A stretch of 64,000 nucleotides of DNA from Pollenia angustigena (lineage: Eukaryota > Arthropoda > Insecta > Diptera > Polleniidae): the NCBI GenBank assembly GCA_930367215.1, contig OV884060.1, positions 104,370,151 through 104,434,150 of the forward strand, read 5' to 3'. The position numbers were made by a program, and so were the translations under genes. Positions 11,975 to 24,300 of this stretch are shown in pieces; position 1 is the first letter of the stretch, and every line of letters begins with the position of its first letter. The notes under the pieces were generated by a model. It did not search any database. It had not been told where the DNA came from and saw only the letters and a program-made list of their open reading frames with translations.

Positions 11975-13078
11975 TAGGGAATGGTAAATCGATTTCGATT
12001 CCAATCGAAAATCGATTTTGTGGTAAAGAAAATCGCTTTTTTGCAATCGAATTTACGTATGCGATTTTATACTGAAATCAATTATTGGGCTTTTAAAATC
12101 GATTTTTTTTTATTTCATCAAAATTTTGGCAATTTTTAATCTTAATAAAATCGATAAATTATAGGCATGAACAATAAAACTTATTTTTTTGTGTGCGTAC
12201 ATACGTCTATACGTTTGCTTATACAGTTTTCTAAGTCTAAAGTTGTGGTTTTACGTATTTATATATTAGTAGCCTTGGTATACTTCTAACTTTAATATAT
12301 GGGCTCTTGTTCTTCAAAACGGTCCTAAACATATCGTACCGAACCAAACATGAAAGTCAGCTTCGTGAAAATCAACATATATATTATAGAAACACTAATA
12401 TTCAAACAGACCAGTGTGTGAACGATATTTAAATCTAGTTATAAGCAGAGTGAAAAAACAAAAAGTATGTTATTTATCCTATGAAATACGAAATTACAAG
12501 GAAATATCTCTGCATCTTTCTGGCATCATTAACATGCACACGTTTGTTTTCTAAAACTATCTTAATAGTAACTTAGCAAAGAAACAGTCGCCACCGATCA
12601 GAAATTATTTTCATAATACTTTGAAATACTATTCTTACATTCAGACTTGTCACAGAAATCAATTCCGATCAAAAGTGATTTCGTTTTATGTGAAGCAAGA
12701 TACGAAATCACTTCCACTTTCGATCGGAGTTAATTTTTGTGACAGGACTGACTATACAAGAATACAATTTTAAATTGTGAAATGTACATGCACTTGTTCC
12801 TCTAAAGGCCATCTCAAAATTTACACATTTCATTGTGTAAATTCATATCTTCCCACTGTAGAAATCTCAGTTCAATTTCTCTAGTACTTTGCCAAAAAAA
12901 ATGCTGGTGTATCCCCCTTTGTGAAATAAGGTATAAGTTTGCAAATTAATATTAAACGATTTTGAAATCGATTTTAAAATCGATTTTGAGGTTCGATTAA
13001 TCGATTTCAAAAACCGATATAAAAAAAAGTCGATCGAAAAATCGAAAACCGATTTTGGAATCCATTTACCATTCCCTA
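11975..13078. mobile_element. hAT-type non-autonomous element (1,104 bp)
   Basis: The ends are TAGGGAATGGTAAATCGATT and its near-complement, flanked by an exact 8-bp duplication GTTTATGT at 11967-11974 and 13079-13086. Subterminal regions are full of AAATCGATTTT-type words. There is no transposase. A small hairpin element sits inside at 12644-12748. Confidence 0.85.
12644..12748. mobile_element. Hairpin element nested in a hAT-type element
   Basis: Imperfect inverted arms of about 40 bp: the left arm has TTGTCACAGAAATC, CCGATC and AAAGTGATTTCGT, and the right arm its complement. The spacer is short, so the whole segment folds on itself. No certain target duplication. Confidence 0.6.
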
Positions 13079-13277
13079 GTTTATGTGTAAAAATTAGGCT
13101 TATGTGTAAAAATTGTAGACGGATCTATAAAAACTTCAAATGTTTGTAAAATTTTTTTAAGACTATCGAATGGGCAAAAGGTTACCTTTACTTAACCTTT
13201 TACATCAAGCGGAACTATTCTCTGCAATTTAAAAAAATTTACGCTGCTGAAGCTTGTACATAAAAATTTTTGTGTTA

Positions 13278-13484
13278 GCGGAATTCACGGTTTGCTATTT
13301 CAGACTTTGTACATCTTGTAGGTATAGTAAATCTTGATTCAAAACACGACAACAACAAAATGCATACATTTTTAATTTAAGTATCGTAGATGGCGAAAAC
13401 ATAATAGCTTTAAAATGTATGCATTTTGTTTGTACCAAGCCTACAACATGTACAAGGTCTACAATAGCAAACAGTGAATTCCGC
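13278..13484. mobile_element. Small inverted-repeat element (207 bp)
   Basis: The left end is GCGGAATTCACGGTTTGCTA and the right end is the complement of GCGGAATTCACTGTTTGCTA. Complementarity continues through TTGTACAT and TTGTAGG. It is non-coding; the 63-codon frame here is its by-product. Confidence 0.75.
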
Positions 13485-15522
13485 AACTGTTTTTCTGCCG
13501 ACGTTATTGCTTATGCCCGGAAACAAATATTGTGCTTGGAGACATGGCGTTATAAATTTGAAGCAATTCCTTTCTAACTTCAGCAATCGGTAAGCTTTGC
13601 TTTTTTGTAAAGTTTACAATACTTTACATATCTATAAGGTTATGCCTTGCTAATTTATTTTATCAAAGCTGCTTAATTTATCGTTTTGTGCATGTATAAT
13701 TTTGCTTCAAATCTGTTATTTGGGACAGTCACTGTCCTCGGCAGCAGAACAGCAGGCTGAATTTTTTTGGGATCTAACGGGATTCGTTATGGGCGTGTCC
13801 TGTCTGTGTCATAGACGGCCGAAAACTAAGCGCAGGCTTCTGTAGGACTATTATGTTTGTTAGGATTGTTTATATTTTTGGTCCGATTGAAATTTACACT
13901 ATTTCTTCCTTGGGTTTTGTCTTGTGCATTTATTTTTCTTGTTTTAATTCTCAAGGCGTCACAATGGACCGTACTGGTGTCTGGTTAAGGGTGTAGAAAA
14001 TAAACTTCACACCAGCCTTTCTACCTTAACTAACTTGTATACATTTAAGTCATATGTGTATATGGGTCACTAAACTTACGCAAAAGAAAAGTTTTAGCTT
14101 AAATTTCAAACATCCTGATGGAAACATAATCCTTGTTACCGCAGTTTATTTCAAAGTTGCTGCATAAACTAGTGGCAGTGTCATGCCAAAACCAAGTTGA
14201 TGTGTGTGGAGAAGGGAAAATAAATGCATGAAAAAATAAATAAAGCAAGAAATTCCTGACTGTGATTGCAAGATGCTTATTGTGAAATCTTCCTGTTATT
14301 TTATCTTCTTCTCGTAGCAATTTCTTTTTAGTTTGTATCCAACTTTTTACAATTTTTTAATTCCATGTTTACGTGCGGTCAGTTCTTTTGAAAACTTGTG
14401 TCCAAAGTACAGTCAAATGTATCGAAGATGTTGCAAGATTGTGCATAAAATAATTACTTTATTGTAAGAGTTTACAAGGGTGTTTTAGTTATAAAGGATC
14501 TAATTCTAATGCATACGTTTCCAATAAGTGAGAAAGTTTTTAGAATTTAAAAATATAGAGAAATAAAAAAAAAAATTTTTAATATTATTAAATTATTCAA
14601 CACGAACCATTAAATAGAGTTTCCACTGTACATGTGTATAGTTAGATGTTGTCATTTTTAGGTGACATACTTAGAATATTCCAATGTAGAAAAAAGTTCG
14701 TTTAACAACACGTGAGGGAATGGTTTTTCATTTTAGAACACAGTAACAAACAAAAAATATACATAATGAATTTAACTCAACCAAAGTTAATGGTAATGAT
14801 CAGGGAATCCGTAAATATGCAATTGCATGTTTTTTATTATACGACCAATGAAGAGTTTTTTTTGAATTTGGGCATCGGTTTGTTAGAGCATAATTTGGCA
14901 TATTTTACAATTTGCAGCATTTTTTAGTAAACAGAGCATTTTGCAGAATTTTTTTAACCTTACAGAGCATATTCGACCTTTTTGAAGCATATTTTATAAG
15001 TTTTAAGTTTTTGTAAATCCTTACTATTGCTTTCCAAGCGGAACAAAAACAATTTTGTATTTAATTCTGGTCAACAGACGACTTTTCTGCATTTAGTAAC
15101 TATTACTATACCGAAAGTGTTGTTTTAATTTCGCCTTTCACCCTTGAGCGCAAAGTAAAGGTCTCACTTTCGGAAATAATTTAATCAAATTTGTTGTATA
15201 CGTTTTAGTTGTCATAAAGTTTAGGCCTATGCCAACGGTGAGAATCGGTCTATAAGTTCACTTTGCCCTCTAAAACTTTTTCCGGAATAGACTATTTCAG
15301 CCCAAAAACCTTATATTACTTATATTCGTATTTAAAATTAATACGGTATTAATACGGAACCCATCATATTTGAATGTAGTTCGCATACAATTATTTATCA
15401 ATCCCGAAAAAAGTTTTTAATACCAATACTTCTTATAAGTGCTTATATTGATATTAAATTCAGAGGCCGTCGCCAAAATCTCTTTAAGACGTAAGAAATC
15501 TTATATATGTATATCTTGGCAT
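13485..15522. other. Non-coding DNA, no gene seen
   Basis: About 2 kb with no recognisable exon, transposon border or RNA gene. The longest open frames (73 and 71 codons) show no similarity I can name. Confidence 0.45.
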
Positions 15523-15530
15523 GTATCTAG

Positions 15531-16730
15531 AAGGCAACCAATCGGGAAATCCCCGGGATTTCCAGGATAAGGCGAATCCCGAATCTCGGGATTTCTGATT
15601 TTAAGTCCCGGGATTTTCGGGATACCGATTTTTTTTATATTTTTTATTATTAAATTTTTTTCAATAATTTGTATAAAGATTTATTTGTATGTGTATTTGT
15701 TGACTCAAAAAACCCTGTTGTAAAGAAAGTGTTTTGTGTACAAATATTCATTAGGTAAGTTTAAAGCTACGTTCACAATCAAAAAAACATTTTCATTTGG
15801 TGTTCATAATAGAGCAACAATTTCTTTTGCAACCACACACATTTTGCATCAAGAAACCGTTCGCAAATTTTAGCCACAACAATATTATGCATTTATTTTT
15901 ATTCTTGTAAACATTTTGTTAAAATTTTCATTCAAAACTAAATAAAATTATTTTAAACGTCAGAAACAATTTCATACAAATTGTTGCTGAAGTTCTAGTT
16001 GACTCAACTTTAGTTACATTTTTAAAAAAATTTTAGTTACATTTTTGTTCTAAAAATTAAAGGAAAATATACGAAATACTTTGGGAAGAAAAAAGATAGA
16101 AGAAAAAACGAAATTGTTTTTTTGATTGTGAACGTAGCTTAAAATGTCCAAATGTTTTCTTTTACACAATTTGGAACATTTTTAAATGTAATTGGACAAT
16201 TTAAAAATACAATTAAAAAAATTTAAAATACATAAAGAAATTTTTTTAATACAATTGAACAGTTTTTAAGTACATTTTGGCAATTTTAAAATAAATTTGG
16301 AAAACGTAAAAATATATTCGCACAATTCTCTTGGAAAATTTTGAAAAACATTTGGAAAATTTAAAAATATAATTGGAAATGGTGTCCTTTTTTATATCAA
16401 TATTCAAATATAGATAAATGTGATCAGATAATAATTTAAGTTTGTTTTTATTATATTTTTTTACAATTAAATTATGTATATATGTACATATGTATGGTCA
16501 TAAATATGCATTCTTAATGGAATATGTATTAAGTTTTTTTTTATACTGTTTAAAAAGGGCTTATTATTGGGTATGAATAAAAAAAATGATTAAAAAGAAA
16601 TCCCGAACATTTTTTAAATATCCCGTGAATCCCGGTATTGAAAATATCCCGAAAATCCCGGGATCCCGAAATATGTTATTCAATCCCGAATGCCGGGATT
16701 CAGAAAAGCCAATCCCGATTGGAAGCCCTA
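15531..16730. mobile_element. hAT-type non-autonomous element (1,200 bp)
   Basis: An 8-bp duplication GTATCTAG flanks it exactly (15523-15530 and 16731-16738). The left end reads AAGGCAACCAATCGGG and the right end is the complement of TAGGGCTTCCAATCGGG. Subterminal regions are dense in TCCCGGGATTTTCGGGAT-like words in both orientations. It has no transposase, and another element is nested inside it at 15765-16139. Confidence 0.85.
15765..16139. mobile_element. PIF/Harbinger-like small element nested in a hAT-type element
   Basis: The ends are AGCTACGTTCACAATCAAAA and its complement, flanked by the trinucleotide TAA on both sides (15762-15764 and 16140-16142). TAA duplications suit the PIF/Harbinger group (TWA targets). 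The termini resemble those of the element at 16900. Confidence 0.75.
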
Positions 16731-16899
16731 GTATCTAGATAATATTCGGCATAAATAACTCGTTATGTGAATCTTCCCTTATAACATTATTTTATTCTGG
16801 TGGGTCTATGACAGCCTATAGGCTCCAAATAGGGTAAATTAATTAATTTTGAATTCAAAAGTATTTGTTTCATTCAAAAACAATTTTAATTGAATCTAA

Positions 16900-17876
16900 A
16901 GCTGGGATCACACGATTGCCGCAAATGCACCAATATGGCACAATTTCGATTGTGCTTTATTGACGCACAATAAAGAAATTGCACCAATCAAATATTCTGA
17001 AATCACACGATTGCCCTGTTTTATTCAAATTTAATTGCCGCTAGTTGGTACAAAGTGATATGGGTACAATAATTGCCGCAGCACAGTCACACGATTGTTC
17101 TTACTTGACAACTGCGAAAACAGCTGTTGTGGTAGCTTTTTCATTTGTTTGGAAGTTCTAGTTGGTATGTTCATTCATTTTTGTTGAATAGTTTAATTCG
17201 AAATATTTTGAGAAAAATTTATGAAATTCCAAAAATTAACAGTCTGTTCAACAATTTCGATTGTAAACGTTTGCATAGAAAATTTGTATGAAATAATAAA
17301 ATTTAAATATCAGTTACTAAATTCTGTAACTTTATTAATTTAACTACCGATATCGTTTAGTAAAGAGAAATCTCGGCCACTTTAACAAATTTTTTATTTT
17401 CGTTTTCAAGTTAACAAATATTTTTTTAAGAAATATCAACGACGAATATCCGTAAAAGAAATAATACTAAGTATTATTAAATATCTTTAATAAAATATTC
17501 GTACTTAACAGCTACATAGTATAGCAAAAATTAAAATGCATAATAAATAAATACATTCATATGTATCTTCATTACTTACTAAAGGAAACACAAAAACGTA
17601 AAATTTTTAAAAACAGACAAATATTGGCGCGTATTGTGTTGTTTGATTGCCGCACAAAAAGACAATAAATATTGGTGCATTCTTGTTATTTTTATTGACG
17701 CGCGGTTGCATAGCGAACAGTCACACGATTGCCTCACCAGGGTTGCATTTGATTGGTAAAAGTAAGCACAATATTGTCCTCGATTAGTACAAGAGCCAAT
17801 TGGTTGTGCAGTCACACGATTGATGTATTAAAAAGTGTGAAAATTGGTGCATTGCGGCAATCGTGTGATCCCAGCT
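16900..17876. mobile_element. PIF/Harbinger-like non-autonomous element (977 bp)
   Basis: The ends are AGCTGGGATCACACGATTGC and its complement, flanked by TAA at 16897-16899 and 17877-17879. The word CACACGATTG recurs several times inside (for example near 17005, 17092, 17720 and 17815), a subterminal repeat typical of transposase binding sites. No transposase is seen. Confidence 0.8.
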
Positions 17877-18038
17877 TAAGAAATAATTTGATGACAAGTT
17901 TGCTTAATTCAGTTACTTTATTAATAATTTTTTGTTTTATTTTTAATTACCTGTGAATAAAATAAAGATCTTTTGTTAATTATTTTTTGTAAATTAATCA
18001 ATGGAATCGCACAGTTTTTTGATTATTTTTTTATACTA

Positions 18039-18252
18039 AGACCATATTTACATTATGCAATTAACGCCGCAACTTTCGCATGCAACTTTTTGTGTGTTAG
18101 TAAGAGGTGTAGGGAAGAAAACGGGGTTGAACAAGTTGAAAAAATGCTTGAAAAAAATGTAAATGTAAATGTGAAAAGCATTTCGTAGTAACTACTTTAA
18201 AAGAAAATAGAAAAAAAAACTCGGCGTTAATTGCATAGTCTAAATGCGGTGT
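18039..18252. mobile_element. Inverted-repeat element family A, copy 2
   Basis: It is the better-preserved partner of 9210-9420. Both ends carry the word ATGCAATTAACGCCG or its complement, preceded outside by ACCATATTTAC or ACCGCATTTAGACT. Non-coding, about 214 bp. Confidence 0.85.
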
Positions 18253-18312
18253 AAATTAAAAATATCTTTTATTGAAAAAAATTCGGAATTACTAATTTTT
18301 AGTAATCAATAT

Positions 18313-20213
18313 GGGTAATTGCATGTCAAAACGACCAAGAGTGGGACACGACCCCTCCCGATATAAATGAAATTTGGTGAGAAGGTTCCTTTTATCTTAT
18401 AAGGAACATATATGAACGAAAATCAAGTAAGAAAGTATAGTCGGTCAAGCCCGACCATATGATACCCTACACCACAGTATTTAAAAACACATCATGTTTA
18501 TGTGTCCATGTAAATATGGCTTTATCTATGTTTATTAACTTCATTAAAATCGGTTTAAAAGTTTGTGAGAGGCAGAAATTGCTCGCTACCTCCCCTTGTG
18601 GTCCTATTTTTGAAAAACTGTACAGCTTATGTGGCCATATAGATATGGATCTATCTATGTTTTAAATTTCATTAAAATCGGTTTGAAAGTTTGTGAGAGG
18701 CAGAAATTGCCCCCTGCCTCCCCTTGTGTTCCTATTTTTTAAAAACTGTATAGCAAATGTGTCCCTATAGATATGGATGTATCTATGTTTTAAATTTCAT
18801 TAAAACCGGTTTGAGAGGCAGAAATTGCCCCCTGACTCCCCTTGTGGTCCTATTTTTTAAAAACTGTATAGCAAATGTGTCCCTATAGATATGGATCTAT
18901 CTATGTTTTAAATTTCATTAAAATCGGTTTGAGAGGCAGAAATTGCCCCCTGCCTCCCCTTGTGTTCCTATTTTTTAAAAACTGTATAGCAAATGTGTCC
19001 CTATATATATGGATCTATCTATGTTGTAAATTTCATTAAAACCGGTTTGAGAGGCAGAAATTGCCCCCTGACTCCCCTTGTGGTCCTATTTTTTAAAAAC
19101 TGTATAGCAAATGTGTCCCTATAGATATGGTTCTATGTATGTTTTAAATTTCATTAAAATCGGTTTGATAGTTTCTGAGAGGAAGAAATTTCCCCCTATC
19201 TTCCCTCATGGTCCTACGATTCGGCCCATTTTCAATAGGCTTGGTCCTTGTGCCAATAAGAACCTATGACCCAAATTTTATCAAATTATATCCAAAATTG
19301 CGACCTGTACTTTGCGCACAAGGTTACATGGACAGCCAGCCAGCCTGCCGGACTGACATCGTTAGTTCGACTCAGAAAGTGATTCTGAGAAGATCGGTAT
19401 ACTTTAAGGTGGGTCTAGGACCAATATTTTTAAGGCGTTACACACATCAGCACAAATACATAATACCCTCTCCACTGTTGTCGTGTGGGTATAAAAATTG
19501 ATAATCAATATACTAATTGAAAATATTAAAAAAAAAATTTATCTGCAAAATATTAAATTTTAAAAACGGACTAAGTCAAAAACTTATTTTTTTACCTCAA
19601 ACTGTTCTTTAAAAATACTGAAATTTGAAGGAGTAGTTTGATTACTTTTTTTTCTTTCGCAACCTTTAAAAAAATAATCTAAAAATAGAATTTGAATATT
19701 GTAATTTTGAGCAATAACTACTCTGTGCTAGTTGCAAAAAACAGACCAGCCGCGAACCTGGCATTTTACCCTTATTGGGGCAAGCTGAATCCAATGGTGC
19801 TAACCGTTTTTTTATGTTAGCTCTTGTTTTCAAGATATACCGTTATTTCGAAAATGTAGGAGGTTGCACTGCATATATTCGCTTAACTCAAAAACGGTTC
19901 AGTTTATTGAAATATATTGAAAATTTTTTTCAATATATGGTTTGTAGACCCAAGTATTCTCTTTAAAATGACATTAAAATCATCTTGGTATGTCAAGTAG
20001 TTTTCGAGATATTGAAGAAATAAGCTCAACACATTCGGCTCATTCGGCGAAATTATGACATTTTAAATATGACATAACTTTTGAAAAAAAAATTTTTAAT
20101 TTTTTTCTTACATATATGTTCCTTATAAGATAAAAGGAACCTTCTCACCAAATTTCATTAAAATCGAAAGGGGTCGTGTCCCACTTTTGGTCGTTTTGAC
20201 ATGGAATTATCCA
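18313..20213. mobile_element. Inverted-repeat element with about 115-bp arms (1.9 kb)
   Basis: The arms (about 18313-18425 and 20095-20213) pair through ATGTCAAAACGACCAA, GTGGGACACGACCCC, AATGAAATTTGGTGAGAAGG and TTATAAGGAACATATATG. TAT lies on both outer sides (18310-18312 and 20214-20216). A tandem-repeat element fills the left half at 18424-19497. No transposase frame was recognised. Confidence 0.75.
18424..19497 (+). repeat. Interspersed repeat with internal tandem monomers
   Basis: The head has GTAAGAAAGTATAGTCGGTC and CCGACCATATGATACCCTAC. The middle is about six tandem monomers of 117-129 bp, whose landmark CCTATTTTTTAAAAACTGTA recurs near 18602, 18731, 18848, 18966 and 19084. The tail has CCAGCCAGCCTGCCGGACT, then a terminal hairpin (ATACCC with GGGTAT) just before AAAA. 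Related pieces lie at 4361, 5990, 31380 and 43250. The class is uncertain; the 3' hairpin could fit a Helitron-like element but I cannot confirm that. Confidence 0.75.
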
Positions 20214-20216
20214 TAT

Positions 20217-20907
20217 GTAATTGAAAAAGAATTGCAATTCACTTTAACAAATTCATTTGAATTGGAAACGAATTGGAATTCATTTCTGCCTAATTCGTTT
20301 GAATTGATTCAAAATTCATACATTTTTTTTGCTGTGAAAAGAATTAATTCAAAATTTAGCTAATTCGTAACGAATTAAAATCAAAAAAGAATGATTAATT
20401 TACAGCTCTGGCTGACTTCAAAAAAACAGTTTTCCTTTCGAAAATTGATAGCATCAGTTTGTAATTTTTAATTAAACGAATAAAGTGGAAAATAAACAAT
20501 AAATTTATATTGCTTTTTTAATTTAATTAGCTTATTTTCATGTTTTTAAACGTTTTTTTTTAAGAGCTTAAAACTGTTTTTTAGTGCTTCTTTTTGGTTG
20601 CACTAGTAATGACGATGGTCATATTGCAAATTTGCAATTTGTAAATTTACAGTGCATATTATGAATGATCGTGAGCACATAACTTTTATTTTTTTGTCCA
20701 ATTGTGCCATTTTTCTAAAAATGTATTCTGGCAGCACTAGGCTTTGTCAAAAATCTTCATTTGTTTACAATTATACACAAGCATACATATATGTAAGTTT
20801 TCATTTTATTTTTTCGTTAAAGTGATCACAGATGATTTCAAAATGTTCTTTTTTACAAATAAAAAAAAATTTGGCGGTCCGTTTGTCAAAAGTTGTTGTG
20901 TGCGCCT
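20217..20907. other. Non-coding intronic DNA
   Basis: AT-rich sequence in which AATTCGTTTGAATTG-like words recur near 20250-20300. I see no exon on either strand. Confidence 0.45.
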
Positions 20908-21078
20908 ATTTGCAACTGAGCAAATATGCATTAATACTTTTGCTTAAGAGTTTTTAATTGCAAACGAAGTAAAATGAAGCAAATTGCAAATACGTACATT
21001 TTGTTAATGTGTTGTGCAAATGTGTGTATTTTTGCATGCATTTGCGTCGTTTGCACGACCCATCGTGATTACCCTTAT
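20908..21078 (+). repeat. Direct repeat next to gp210 exon, copy 1
   Basis: It matches 27448-27620 at roughly four bases in five. Shared words are CAAACGAAGTAAAAT, ATTGCAAATACGTACATTT, GTGTTGTGCAAATGTGTGTA and TTTGC.TCGTTT. It lies about 30 bases beyond the splice donor of the last exon found. Its nature is unknown. Confidence 0.65.
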
Positions 21079-21109
21079 TCTTCCAAACATATACAAGTTT
21101 ACTACTTAC

Positions 21110-21376
21110 CGCTATTGTTAAATTATTGCCAATTTGAACATCAACAATATCCTTGTGAGACAAATCATATTTTAGACCATTCACATCTTCAATGTTGTGA
21201 GAAAATTCATTGCCCAAGTTGTCATGCAATGAAACTTTTAATACAAAATGCATGCCACGTGGTATTTTCTCTTCGGTCTGTTTCATTTTCAATGTTGGAT
21301 ACTCCAATGAGGCCAAAATATATTGTACATTTTTAACTTCAATGCCAATAGCTAAGGTTTGGTCAAATGTTTTTGC
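21110..21376 (-). CDS. Gp210: gp210 exon (last one in the window)
   Basis: The acceptor is CTTTTTTAG and the donor GTAAGT follows the codon GCG at 21110. It encodes [20 protein letters not shown], then a stretch with [20 protein letters not shown] and [12 protein letters not shown]. The open frame runs on past the donor to 20954, but that extension is intron. No further exon was recognised down to base 1. Confidence 0.88.
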
Positions 21377-24300
21377 CTAAAAAAGACAAATAGAAATAAA
21401 GTTTAAGAAGAACAAAACAATTTTTTGTGTGCATTTGAATTGAGTGGTTGTATTGGATACGTACTATAACTAAATCTCTGCCCAAAGTCTCTTGAGTGCG
21501 TACGATGCCATCTGGTGTCACTTTAACAATTGAATTGCTGTCACTAGATAGGCGGTATAAAACATCTTCTAAGTTGGCTTTTAATTGTATGGAACTACGT
21601 GGTGCCAATAAAATACTGTCCGTTGAAATACGCTTGGGATGCTCCAATTCCAACGTTTTAAAAACTAAAATAGGTTTGTAAGATGTATGACAAAATTATT
21701 GATTTAATTAGAAGTTTGGGTATTAGTTTTGATTTGGCAATGCATCTTACCTACAACTTCAATAAATGACGTAATTTTTTGGCCACAAGGCAACTGAACT
21801 GTGGCTTGAATTTTGGCTTTTCCAGGATTTAAAGCCTTAATACGAACGGAAATTAGATCATTATCAGAGTATTCAATACCTACAGGTAAAAAAGGGGTTT
21901 TTATTATAAATTTGATTAGATATTATTCGATTTTAAATTTTCCGGAGATTGTTTGTAAAAAAAGTTTTTAAATTCCTGCTAAAACTCGAATAATTTAAGT
22001 TTTAAATATATTGCCTTCTTTTTACTTTGCATTTTTCTAATTATGAGACAGTTTTAGGAGATACTCATACTGTACAGTAGAGTAGTTGGAAAAAAAGTTT
22101 TTTTGTCAGTCCCCCCTTAGAATTAAAGATAATGCAAAAACAATTCCAAAAATTATTTTTTTATTTTTTTGCCATGCCTAGTTTTTTGTTCACTGTGTCG
22201 CCATTTTTAGTCCGATCATAACATTTGTATATCGGTGTTCATGGCTCTGTAAGGGCTACATTTCTGTCTTTAATAGTTTTTTTATACTACGCAAATTCTA
22301 GTCATGTCTTTCAAAAGCTCGGTTTATACCCACCCAAACGATAAATATTTTTGAACTAAAATAAAGCTGTTATTTTGATACAACTTCTGTATAAAAAAAA
22401 CTATTAAAGACAGAAATGTAGCCCTTACAGAAAACTTTCATTGCGAACGGACGTGTTTCTTTCTAAAGTGCTCTTGCTAACGTTAATATATCTATTTTAA
22501 AACTGCATAAAAAATACAAAATACAAAAAACTATAAGCAAACAAATTAATTGTTTTCTTTACATCAAAATACAGTGATAAAATACATAGTTATTTATCAA
22601 AATCCAATAATTTTCATAAAATAATTTGGTTAAGTTAAATACTCAGATCATTTTTAGTTTTATAAACATACAAAAAAATAAAACAAAATACCAATATGGC
22701 TTCTCAAAGAGATATTCTCTGTGGTCAATGTCTTTTCTCTATTCAAGTAAATTAATCTATTAAGTGCAATAATTGTAACTCAAGCTACCACTTATTCCCG
22801 TGCTGCCCCCTTAAACAAAGTGCATTTGCCAAAATGGATGAAGAGAGCAAAAGTAATTGGAGATGCTCTAAATGCAACCAACGTTCTAAGTCTCCCAACA
22901 CACTATATCAGTCAGTAATTTATAATGATATTAACCAACAAAAAAATAAGAGAGAAGGATGATGATGATAATGAAGGAAATGAACAAGCTAAACGTTTTA
23001 AAGACTCTTTAAATATCTCTTCAGTAAACGCGAGCTTAATTTCTGTTAAAACTGACGTCACAGAACTAAAGTCAGACATAAAAACAATACAAAAAACAAT
23101 GAAGCAACTATCAGCAAATATGATCTCCTTGAATTTAAATATTAAGGAGGAAATACAAAGTGCTCTCACAACAATAACTTCTTCTCTATCAACATTAGCA
23201 ACTCAGGTCAACGAACTGAATGATAAAGATAAACAACGTGAAATGCAAATTATTACAATGGACACTCGCATAAATAATAAACAAAAACATCGAAATAAGA
23301 AATGTACCAACAACTGAAAAGAGCGATTATGATGTTATAAAGTCAATTGCAGCCTCACTAAACGTAGAGCTAAATGATATTGACATTTGCAATGCATATC
23401 ATCTAAAACAACAACAAGAAGGGAAAAAAAATAATTATTGAGTTGAATTCGCTGAGCAAGAAAAGAGAGATAATGGGCAAAATACATAGACACCGATTAG
23501 ATGCTAAAATTATAAAAGAAGATGATGATGGGTTTATATATATATGTAAACGATGAATTAACACCCTACAATCGGCGACTACTTTGGTTAACAAAAACAA
23601 AAGCCAAAGAGGCTAAATGGAATTTCGTATGGTGCCGTAATGGAAGCATTTTTGTTTGTAGAAATGAAAACTCGTCTGCAATACTGATTAAAAATACTGC
23701 CGATATCGAAATTATTTCCGAAATCATTTAAACATTTAATCTATTTTTTCGCCCTTGTTTTCGCTAAATACATTCAATATTAAATTTATATCTTTTTGTT
23801 TTCTTTTTTAAAATTTATCTTTTTTCTCCAATTTAAATAAAAATGAATCAAATACACTATCTAACGTTAGATAGTCTTAATCAAATCGATCAACAGTTTT
23901 TAAGTCATCCTATATCTGTGCTATACATGAACATTCGGTCTCTACGGACAGGTGTTACATCACTCTTAACAACAATAAACAACATAATTAACAAAATCAG
24001 CATCATAGTTCTTGTTGAAACAAAAATAACAAACAATGAAAATTATCTTTATAGTATAAATTAGTACACGAATATCAGAACACGAAACAGACATAAGGAA
24101 AAAGAAAATAACTACAGCTCTGGCTATGCACTGTGTTGAAGAAAAACATTTACCTGATCTTAAAAACGTTAAAATATTGGACAAGGAAAAGAGAACAAAT
24201 AAACGATATACACTGGAAAGTTTGAGAATTCAGGAAAAAGCTACGAATGCCTTAAATAGTTAGTTCTGCTTCTGTGATACTTAGTTTAATACAATTTAAT

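Noticed and set aside
18459..19501. Plus-strand frames with repeated sequence (68 and 97 codons)
   Set aside because: They fall in the tandem monomers and tail of an interspersed repeat.
20954..21109. Continuation of the gp210 exon frame beyond 21110
   Set aside because: A consensus donor GTAAGT follows codon GCG at 21110, the protein similarity stops there, and the rest is a dispersed repeat.
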